A stretch of 24,620 nucleotides of DNA from Kipferlia bialata (Eukaryota; Fornicata), in contig BDIP01000069.1 of NCBI GenBank assembly GCA_003568945.1, forward strand, positions 4,674 to 29,293, read 5' to 3'. A model generated the notes under the pieces. The model was not told where the DNA came from and ran no database searches. It was given only the letters and a program-made list of their open reading frames with translations. This document shows, piece by piece, positions 12,069 to 21,800 of this stretch (position 1 is the stretch's first letter; each line of letters opens with the position of its first letter). Made by a program: the position numbers and the translations under genes.

Positions 12069-12294
12069 CCCCCCCCCCCCCCCACACACACACCCACGCT
12101 CTCTCTTCTACTGGTGGCCTAGTGCCCAGTGAAGTGAGTCTCCCTGTCTCTAACCCTCCTCCCCCTCACACTTTCTCTCTCTCTCTCTGATCTACATATC
12201 TCCCTCTCTCTGATTTTCCCTCCCAAGCCCTGACTATATAACTTTGATAGGAATATCCCCCCCCCCTCTCTCTCTCTCTGTCTCCGACCCCCAG
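12069..12294 (+). repeat. C15 run followed by CT-rich simple repeats
   Basis: A 15-base C run (12069-12083), then CA and CT microsatellite-like stretches, a second C run near 12258 and more CT lead into the acceptor CGACCCCCAG at 12294. The last part doubles as an unusually long polypyrimidine tract for the first recognisable kelch exon. A short exon could hide at about 12122-12132 (TGCCCAGTGAA before GTGAGT), which would fit phase, but I cannot confirm it. Confidence 0.6.
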
Positions 12295-15241
12295 GCACTC
12301 TGCCTATGCATACTCCACCACCCTCATTGATGGGGAGTTGTATGTACTCGGAGGTAGGGCCTGCATTATATCATATTCAGTATTCATATATTCAGATGGT
12401 CTTAGTAAGATGCGTGGTTACATTGGTTGACCCCAGGCATGTGTGCACTCATTAGCACAGCATAAGGGTACAGTTGTATATATATGAGTGTGTTGGTGGA
12501 TACAGATGGATATGTATATTTCTATTGACCCTAGGCATGTGTGCTCTCAATGGCCAGATGGCCAACCTACGCACCATGCATGTGTTCACAGTGGAGACAC
12601 GGCAGTGGTGGACACTGCCCATTCCCACAGGTATTATAAATATATACATTGTAATTACTGTATATCTATATGTATTGGTGCATGCGATGTTTGGCACCGT
12701 GTCCTGTACTCATAGTCAGGCAAGGTAGCCAAGAAGCACCCCTGGCCCCCTGGTCTGTACATTGAGACAGCCATCAACCTAGAAGGGCATCTGGTGGTGC
12801 TGGGCCTGGATATGGTATGGACCACAACTATCTCTCACTCAGTCTCTCTTCAGTCTATATCCTTAGTGTTTCAATATTGCATATCTTGTAATACTCTAAC
12901 CCTAGTCCATGCGTCGTATGGTCATGTGGAAGTACACCCCTCAGTCCAAGATATCGGTGGAACAGGCACCCGTCAAGGTATATGTGTCTGTGCGTATATA
13001 CAAGAGTGGTATAGTTGTATATGTACTTTATGTACTCGTAATGAGTTATATACTAACCCTCAAGCCCAAGAGGGTCAGTAACAGTTCTCCACTATGTATA
13101 TCATATTTGCTTTGTACTTATGCCCAGACCAAGCCTACCAGAAGGGTCAGTATTATGTATGTGAACTGATGTATATATATCCTTACATCCCAGGCCAAGC
13201 CTACCAAAAGAGTCAGGAGCAGGGCACCCAGGGGGAAGAAGAGGGCGGTGGAGAAGGTATGAGTCATCAATCCTACTCCTTGACTAGAATCTTGCTGATA
13301 TGTGAATACATATACAGAATGTATTTCATTTGTGTGTGTTAGTGTGTCTCACCCCCAGGACACCTGGATCCATGGTGAGTGGGAGGAGATCGCTCCTCCT
13401 GCCATACAACGCGAGATAGAGGCCGTGGTGGTGAGTATTATACGTAGTGTATTAGCCTCCTAAATTCAATGAGTGTCATCCCATCCTAGGATATATCTCT
13501 TATACCCAGGTCCAGGGAGAGACCATTGTGTTTGACAAGCCATCAAAGAGGATAGCTAGGTTGGTACATGATTATTATCTCTATCCTCCCAATATACACT
13601 TCACAACACTAGATATCTATATTTCTCTTTCCTCGCGGTCTCTCTGGTTATGTGATACGACCCTTTGTTTTCAAATATTCACCCCAGATGGTTCCCCTGT
13701 GGTGTGTCCGGTGCCGTCGATACCTATGCCATACCGGATGCCCCCACTGAGGAGGGGGTTGAGGCCCCCACCAGAATCAACAGAAGCAGGGTACCCAGAC
13801 CCATATCATACTCAGACCCAGGTATATGTATCGAGTATATATTTGTAGTGTTTGCATTGATATGCATCATCAGTGAAGTACTCATACACGTGACAAGGTA
13901 ACCAATACTCATATCATACTCAGACCCAGGTCTGTATCAGTCTATAGAGTGTCACACAGTTATATACTATTCACTATATAAACTATAACTAAACTATATA
14001 GTCTATATCAGGTTTAGAAATCAATTACACATTAACTGATATTTGTACTGACATCTAGCTAATGCAGTGTATATATATTCTATACATACTAATTACTGAC
14101 AAGCAGGTGCCGCCAACCGTCGCGAGACTAAGGGAATGGGGGAGCCCTTGCCGTTCCCGGTATGTGAAGGAATTCAACTCGACTAATTGTGAGTTTCTTC
14201 ATTCATATCAAGACACTGTGTACTCACCTCTAGATCCCTAAGGGCAGACACGACCCCTCCCTAATGGCAGTGGGGCACAGGATGGTGGTGACAATGTGGG
14301 ACCACGGGGAGGGTGGGTTGTATATATATATCATACATGTATACATATATAGTGTACTATACAGGTTTTTATACACAGGATGTTGGTGACAATGTGGGGC
14401 CACGGGGAGGGTTAGTGGTACGAATACTTGTCATATTCATATATATATATCACTTTGTTATAATGTGGGGCCACGGGGATGGTTTGTGTATATTCAGTGT
14501 CATTCACGTATGTGGTAATATTGTACTCTTCAGTATCTGTAACAGTTCTCATGTCAGGTGAGATGAGTGACCCTGACAACTACGATGAGCCTGCTGAGTA
14601 TCCGGACGAGACATGGGACGACAGGTGAGATGTATCACATAGCATACTTGGTGTGATATCATGTGTGTGCTATATAGTAGTATTGTTATATATTGTTCCC
14701 ACTGACCAAAGGTACCGCAGGGAGGCACAGAGAGGCCCTCCTCTGAGGAGGACCCATGCCTATAACATACTGACCAAGGAGTGGGAGGACTGGGGAGTCA
14801 CGGGGGAGAGTCACCCAGGTATATATGTGCATGGTATAGTATATATAGTATACATGGTGTATACCGACTCGGAGGACTAAGGGGGATAGTCACCCAGGTG
14901 ATATGATTATATGTGAAATAGTATGTCCTTTGTGGTATCTTCCTCATCTAGGCGTGACCCATGGTCAGATGTGCCGCATTGGTCCCCATGCCTGTCTCTG
15001 TGTGGAGCACCAGAGGCTGCCACACCACATCGGAGTGTACGTATGTCACATACACTCTAGTCTAACATCAATACTCTGTAATTCTGCGTGGGCATATGCA
15101 CATGATAGTTATCTTCTATTTCCTCCACACCCAGTTGATATGCTAGTCAAGAGTGTCATATGCCCTGACCCCAGTCTTGAGGACGCGGTGCCTCTCTTCT
15201 CCTTCCAGTACCTGCACCCAGAGGACACAGGGCATGTATAA
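12295..15241 (+). CDS. Kelch-repeat protein with basic microexon linker (5' end in gap)
   Basis: Exons: 12295-12353, 12535-12630, 12720-12814, 12906-12977, 13065-13073 (9 nt, tentative), 13128-13145 (18 nt), 13194-13256, 13359-13430, 13510-13559, 13688-13821, 14107-14159, 14234-14312, 14558-14624, 14712-14818, 14952-15040 and probably 15152-15241 (TAA); phases agree throughout. The first exon reads HSAYAYSTTLIDGELYVLGG, a textbook kelch blade, and the next ends with RQWWTLPIPTG. A second, weaker blade (IETAINLEGHLVVLGLDM, then MVMWKY) follows. The middle is very basic (TKPTRR, AKPTKRVRSRAPRGKKRAVE), possibly a nuclear signal or nucleic-acid contact. Then come an acidic segment (DPDNYDEPAEYPDETWDD) and a Cys/His-containing tail (MCRIGPHACLCVEHQRLPHH). 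Several introns hold copies of neighbouring exon edges. About 375 residues are visible; binding partner unknown. Confidence 0.75.
12427..12549 (+). repeat. Acceptor echo: exon start duplicated 98 bases upstream
   Basis: Positions 12427-12451 and 12525-12549 match at 23 of 25 bases (TTGACCC, AGGCATGTGTG, CTCA). The downstream copy is the acceptor and start of the second kelch exon; the upstream copy keeps an intact CCCCAG acceptor but loses the exon sequence after 25 bases. Confidence 0.8.
13061..13216 (+). repeat. Three tandem copies of a KPTRR-type microexon unit
   Basis: Related segments begin near 13061, 13126 and 13192, about 65 bases apart. The second and third share CAAGCCTACCA(G/A)AAG, then GGTCAG or AGTCAG. 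The second is an 18-nt exon (TKPTRR) ended by GTCAGT; the third is a 63-nt exon (AKPTKRVRSRAP...) in which the same spot is exonic; the first is a degraded 9-nt version (PKR). All are phase 0, so each can be added or skipped without breaking the frame. Confidence 0.7.
13802..13930 (+). repeat. Donor echo: exon end duplicated 108 bases downstream
   Basis: A 21-base identity (CATATCATACTCAGACCC plus AGG) occurs at 13802-13822, where it is the last codons (ISYSDP) and donor of an exon, and again at 13910-13930 inside the intron, again ending in CCAGGT. Confidence 0.85.
14281..14486 (+). repeat. Donor echo present three times
   Basis: The exon end GGTGACAATGTGGGACCACG (coding MVVTMWDHGE, 14281-14312) recurs at about 14378-14411 and, shortened, at 14461-14482. 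The copies read MLVTMWGHGEG and MWGHGDG in the same sense and each is followed by a possible GT donor (GTGGGT, GTTAGT, GTTTGT). Spacing is about 98 and 72 bases. Confidence 0.8.
14785..14898 (+). repeat. Donor echo of the exon ending at 14818
   Basis: The exon end GAGAGTCACCCAGGT (reading GESHPG, to 14818) is followed about 79 bases later by GATAGTCACCCAGGT (near 14885-14899). The region before it (CGGAGGACTAAGGGGGATAG) is also recognisably a decayed copy of GGAGGACTGGGGAGTCACGG. Confidence 0.65.
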
Positions 15242-15825
15242 CCAGTGACATTTCGTTACATGTATGATGGAAGTGGCAGTACAGCCAGAGGGCACGGGGG
15301 TCTAGTGGGTTGCCTTGTCATGTACTTATATTATCAAGCACTGTACACATGGTATTGCAGTCATAAATGTGTATGTTCGGGCCGATGCTTCCAATGTACC
15401 ACACTCTTTTGACAGACGACATCGGTATATTATAAGTACCACACTGTGTCATATTAGATGTGACAGACAGAGTTGTATCCCCACTACATGGAAGTTCTAT
15501 TAGCAATCACTTGGATACAATGGGATTATGATTATGTCCTCTCTTGTGTCAAAACGTGTCTCTGAATCAACCTGTAGCCGTGACGATAATACCGGTACCT
15601 TCCATACTGGCAGTAATCAGACAAGAGGAGTATATTACTCAGGGTTATACCCTGGTGATGATCACTGTGATCATTGGTCTTATTGGAATCTCCCCCTTAC
15701 AGTTGTCTTTCCCCTGGGTATTGGTCCTTCTGATAACAACAAATATTGATCTTACAAGGAATATTTACAAGTTGAATATTGATCTTATTAATACAAGCAA
15801 TAATTATTGTAATAATACAGTCAGA
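15242..15825. other. Convergent intergenic region with a short direct repeat
   Basis: This lies between the stop of the plus-strand kelch gene and the stop of the minus-strand kelch-kinase gene. I see no gene here. AATATTGATCTTA occurs at 15742-15754 and 15775-15787 (33-base spacing) in a very AT-rich stretch. Frames of 60-130 codons that cross it show no recognisable protein character. Confidence 0.6.
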
Positions 15826-18800
15826 TTAGACAAAAATATGTTTGATGTGGGGTTGACAGAGAAAATACCTTCCCATCATTTCCAAGGCCCGCATGTTCTT
15901 GGGAGGTGGGACAAATACTGGATCAGGGGGTGCATCATCCATCTGCAGTAAGGAATTCTAGTTCAACATGAACACTATTTGGTACTTGAATATGACTCAT
16001 ATTATTAACTAGGATTCCGCGGCAGAATTGCTGACCAATATACAACTGTCACACTTACCAGCTCCTGCATTCTGGTGGCCACTTCTTGGGCAGTAGCACG
16101 CTCAGCAGGGTTCTTCTGGAGGGTTATATGCGTCACGAAGAGGAAGTCGACAATAGCTCTACTGAGCAACGAAAGAGAAAGCATAGTAAATATCACTTAA
16201 GAGACGTCATCATCCCCCTACCTGCAACATCGAGTTGATAAGCTCAGCCAGTCCCTGGGACCCCGTCTGAGCGGCCGTCAGGGTGCTGATATAAGGTCAT
16301 ATAGCAATGTTAAAACTATATCAAGAGAACACATGCGTATACGGAGCCCTTCCTTCCGAAACCAAAATATTCGTATTGGAGCGTTGACAAGTATATCCTG
16401 GAATGCGACAGTACATCGGCTAGTGTACGTACTCGAATCTGTATGGGTTGCCTGGCTCAAGTGCATCTAAGAAGGGTAATGTATCGTCAAGGTCAGAACA
16501 CCTGGGGTAAAGGATAGTCAGGAATACTGCTCGAAGACATGCTCATATCCAAGTTGTATGTGTATCTATCACCCATTGCAACATCGTTCCTACGCTATTG
16601 TGATCATAAAACATCTCACACAACACCAACCTTAATAACAGAGGTGCCATTACCCATTGGTGGTGCACTAGCTGGGGGTCAGACACATCACTCTAAACCG
16701 CGTTGACACATATATGCTTCACTCGTACCTGACTGAATATGAGCCCCACCGACCACACATCAGCTGAGTTCCCGATAGGGGCCATTGGTAGGCCTACACT
16801 GTTCTTGGCCCAGCACTGAGGAGTGAGATTGAACTAACATTGGTTGATAATGAGTAGAATAGAAATATAGAGAGTCCTGATGGAAACACTCAATTGACCA
16901 TCAGTCTCCATGTGGAATTTTAACTCAGAATAATAGACATTAATACTGTAGTCCATACCTCTGGTGCCATGTACAGTCTGTTGCCGACGCCAATAGAGTT
17001 CGTAAGGGGGTTCTGAAAATGAGGTTGTTATCAATACGAAGATGAGTGACCACACATGCAGCGAGTCCAACAACACATCCGCAGGTATGACTACTGTGTA
17101 CTCACCGTAGAGTCCACCAGCTTGCAGAGCCCAAGGTTCACCAGCTTGACATTGCCTGCATCGTCTACCATGATATTGTCAGGCTAGGGTCAGTGGCAAT
17201 ATGTCGACGACTACTATGACTCAAGCACTGAGAGAATACACTTGGCTATATGATTAGTTCACCCTTACCCTGATGTCCCTGTGGATGACACCAGCCTCAT
17301 TAAGAGCCACCAGGGCAAGGGACAGCTGACGGTGAGTATCCATAGGATACAGAGAAGCTACGTGGTGTGAAATGTATTGTGGTACTCTGCTAGATGTACC
17401 TGGTGCATGATGGACAGGAGGTAGGGCACAGGCTGGTCCGGGCCCCTGAGGTAAGAGACCTGATTCTGTTTGGACCTATATCCAAAAGAGAGAATCAACA
17501 ATAAGACTCGAATTATTCAATTCATACATCACACAAATGACGATACCTGTTCATGTTTCTGTCGATGTATTCCTGGAGGTTCTCACCTGAGGTCAATGAT
17601 AGTAATACATCAATGAAAATCAGCAGAATCTTATGAATGCTTATGAAGGTGAAGAGTATAAATATGTCATTGTATCAATCTCACTCACCCTTGACAAACT
17701 CCATGACAATCACCATCTGATTGGGAGTGTCAGTGTTGCGGAAGTGCCGCAGAATCCTGGTATTGGGGATAATACAATAGCGCTCTTCACACACAACAAT
17801 ATTTGCAAAACAAGTATATATCCACATACTTGATGACGTATGGCGAGTTGATGGGATGGTACTGAGCCACTGCGAGTTCTCTGCGCAGGTTACGCTGGCG
17901 CTGCAGGAACTCAATTCCTGAGAGTGAGATAGCCTATGTTTTTCAACAGCTATAACTTCACGGTTGAGAATGGCCACATACTGTGAGGTACATGCATTTT
18001 GACAATTGGGTCATCATACCCTCAAGTGTCTCCTGGAACTCCTCAAACTCTTCAGCTGTCATGGTGGTCCTGGGGTCCTGGACATAAGCCAATACGATAG
18101 AACTATAACACATGACACACTCCAGAATGGATGCTACATTTACCACTCTTCACAAATAGTAATCTGTCATAAATGTTTGCTACACCTAACTGATAAATAC
18201 TCACCCAGTCTCTCTTTGTCGATATGTCACAGATGCGCTGGAACTTGACTGCGACAATCATACCAGAGGCATACTCAGTGGCCTGGACATTAGAGATAGA
18301 AACACTAGCATACCACAGACACCAACATAGAATCATAGAAGCGAGACAGTGACATACTCAGTGGCCTGGTAGTAGGCGATAAACAGTAACTATATGTATC
18401 TAATCAATAATCAATGATACTCAATTGTACCAAACCATAATGGTGGAACATGATATGTGGCCTTGACATCACTGTGACAGATATACCTGGAACACACTTC
18501 CAAAGGACATTCGTATTAGATAGAGACTTACTAGTATACCACAGTCACCTATATAGAAGTATCGGAGGAGAGAGACACATAGAAGAGAACTTCTCTCACA
18601 TGCCTGAATACATACCTGGAACACCATTCCAAACCCACTACTGCCAACGAACTGCTCCAGTCGGTACAGGGCCTAGAATGAGTGGGAGATACAAGATGCT
18701 TGATGAGAATTCAGAGGACTTGGAAATATGTAGGTACACCGAAAGAGTATCACTATGTGTATACACGTGTAAACTATGGTTGATTACCACCTTAAATGAG

Positions 18801-21800
18801 AGACTCTCATGTAACTCAGGGTCAGAGAGTGAACCGACGAGTGTGCGCTGTGTCAGTGTACCCAGGTCTCTGGGTGAAGCATCCACCTGTCATCAACTAA
18901 GGACCCGAAGAGCACATATACATGTACACATACATAAGGATAGAGACTCAAAAGGAGTAACTAAATGTCTTAATGCCCAACTTACCAGCTTCTCGCATGG
19001 AGAGCTTACCAGCTCCTCGATTGGGGAGCTAACCAGCTCATGCATTCTCCTTGCCAAGCTATGTACTGGTATCCGATGAGTAGGGCTCTTCTGAGGGTCA
19101 GAATTTATCAACGACACCAACTGAAATCCCTATCACCACAAGATAACCCTCAATCGAAATGTAACCATAGGACATTGTAGAGTACATATCACCTGCAGCA
19201 TGGAGTTGATGATATCAGCCAGTTCTTGGGACCCAGTGTGTCGGGCTGTCACAGTGCTGAAATATGAGAAAAAAAATTACTATCGACCATCGACAATCGA
19301 CTATAACTTATAGTCTATAAGCACACATACTGGAGAGAGAGAAATCTAGTAATCAAACGTCTGTTACAACAAGAGACGGGCTGTCATTGTGTAAGAAGGA
19401 CGTACTCGAATCGGTATGGATTGGATGGGCTCAGGGCCTCAATGAGGGGTTGTAATGTGGGTCTGGAGTGAGAAAATACAATACTCTTGTCCATAGTAGA
19501 GAACCGTAATACACTACCATCACACCCAGGGACTGTATGCGCAGACCGATAGGTCATACCTAGATATCAGTGGTGACATCACCCATCTGTGGTGCACAAG
19601 CTTAGGGGTCAGAAACGGTTCACAGTACAACAGCAAAATGGATCAACCCTCCCTGCCATATAATAATGAATTCAAATGGCGGGAGAGTGGCCATACATAC
19701 CATGACACATATATAACATGTCTGATACCTGGCTGAATATGAGACCAATGGACCACACGTCCTGTGAGTTCCCTATGTCAGCCATAGGGTCACCGAGGCT
19801 ATTCTTGAGGTATGCCCCACCACCGTCCCAGCACTGCAGAGTCAGTGTCTAAAAAGTATACTAGAGACTAAAAGGAAATATTCAAGCGATGTGGCAAGAC
19901 TTATGTAAGGCTTGGATTCAAGGTAAGACACTTTCAATAGATAACAATCACATACTGGCACACATAACATATCCCTACTGAAAGAATGGTCAGAGGTACG
20001 AAATTTGGGTTCACCTACATATATGGTATACATTACTACGTACTCTACTAAACTCACCTCTGGTGCTCTGTATAGCATGTTGCCCACTCCTAATGAGTGT
20101 GTAAGAGGGTTCTGGTGTTAGAAAATTTCATTCAAACGGATTACTCTATATATCATCTTTGGTTAGAAATTAGCCTGACCGTAGAGTCCACCATCTTGCT
20201 GAGACCAAGGTCCACCAGCTTCACATTGCCTGCATCGTCTACCATGATGTTGTCAGGCTGGGGTCAGTGGCAAAGAGTGAGCATAGTATATCAGTACCCT
20301 AGACTACTGAGCCTTAACCACTAGAAAATACACATAGGAGTATATTACAGCATTAAGGAATCAGAAATATTTCATTAATTATGTAATGTATATTCTTGAT
20401 TCGTTATAAACAAATGAACAATACATGTGTATAGTGTATCATATATTCCACCGAAAGAATATATATATGACATTTAGTGCTGATCTCCTTTACCTTGATG
20501 TCCCTGTGGATGATGCCGGCTTCCTTCAGATCCACCAGGGCAAGGGTCAGCTGGGTGTAAATAGAAGGGATGGATGCAAACTAGTATGTCTTGCTGATAT
20601 AAACTCAAATTTCCTGAACAAGGATTGCTGTCGGTTAGCAAGAAGGCGAACATTGATGTAGAGGGGCAGTCACTTTGGGATTCATATATACGCATATATG
20701 TGTATATATAATTATATCTGCATTAATATAACGGTGGCAAGAATGAATGTAAGAAGCACCAAGTCACTTTCAAGAGAAGTGACACAGCAGAGTGTAGGAA
20801 TCGATGATATACCTGGTGCATGATAGACAGTAGTTCCGGCACTGGCTGCGTTGGAGACCTAGGGTGAGATAACCAGAGGGTGAGAATACCAGAATACAAC
20901 ATGTGTGAGGCTGTACTATCATGTGTTTATAGAGCAGCATGAAACACATATATGACAAATATGCATCATAGTACCTAGTCATATGCCTATCGATGTAGGT
21001 CTGGAGATTCTCGCCTGATATAAGATCATATATTCAGTGTTGCCTTCCTAGTTGTCACCAAAGAGTGAATACAGAGTAGATACAGCTGGCTACTACACTG
21101 TCTTACCCTTGACAAACTCCATGACAATCACCATCTGATTGAGAGTGTCAGTGTTGCGAAAGTGCCTCAGAATCCTGACGTCAGAGATCTTTGGGGTCGT
21201 TTCACAGCTCTGCCTATGCAATTCCACAGAACAGAGAGATTACCACTCACTTGATGACGTAAGGCGAGTCAATTGGGTGGCTCTGGGCTACTGCGAGTTC
21301 TCTGCGCAGGTTACGTTGACGAAAACGAAACTCAATGCCTGACAGTGAGGAGCAGAACAAAATACATGAGAATTACAATCCCATGGTATCCTCAAATGTG
21401 CTGTACCCTCGTGTGTCTGCAGGAACACCTCATACTCTGCGTCAGTCATGGTGGTCCTGGGGTCCTGGGTATTAGGGCTAGTTGGCCTCGTTACTAGAAG
21501 AATACATACTATTATCAATTAATGACACAACACATACGAACCCAATTGGGCCTCCTAGTAATCCCACAGATGTATTGGAATTTGACTGCGACAGTCTCAC
21601 GAGTGCGAATGTCATTAGCCTGGTGTCAACAGAACAATGTTCAAGGAGGAAAAAGGTATCATTCAGTGGATATTGGATGGTATCCTGTGTAATTATATTT
21701 CCAGTATCAATTATAGTTCTGTACCTGATAGACACTTCCAAACACACCCTTCCCAAGGAACGGTCCTAGCTCATAGAGAGCCTGAATATGAGGATGAAAC

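Larger units (their letters stand above)
15943..18672 (-). other. Kinase domain B (probable pseudokinase)
   Basis: Exons: 18616-18672, 18205-18282, 18020-18077, 17830-17917, 17689-17756, 17547-17586, 17400-17445, 17269-17325, 17106-17183, 16959-17012, 16729-16815, 16631-16671, 16433-16501, 16222-16285, 16059-16115. Motifs: FVGSSGFGMVFQ, MIVAVKFQ, NLRRELAVAQ, VIVMEFVKGENLQ, AGVIHRDIR/PDNIMVDD, KLVNLGLCK, RLYMAPE, DVWSVGLIFSQ. The DFG aspartate is Asn (codon AAC near 17138) and the catalytic-loop Lys is Arg, so phosphotransfer is probably weak or lost while the fold and ATP-site lysine are kept. A close paralogue of kinase A: 23 of 26 residues agree across the exon holding the DFG position. Confidence 0.82.

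Noticed and set aside
11602-12190. Long frames of 116-163 codons crossing the N run on both strands
   Set aside because: They are open only because N gives no stops; the flanking homopolymers make Gly- or Pro-rich artefacts.
15544-15951. 135-codon plus-strand frame with a hydrophobic segment between the convergent genes
   Set aside because: Overlaps the final exon of the kelch-kinase gene on the other strand, is AT-rich with Asn/Ile bias, and has no recognisable motif.
18638-18886. Possible independent start of a separate kinase B gene
   Set aside because: The frame begins with GTG, not ATG; phase and spacing fit splicing from kinase A, and the exon is the paralogue of the linker before kinase A.
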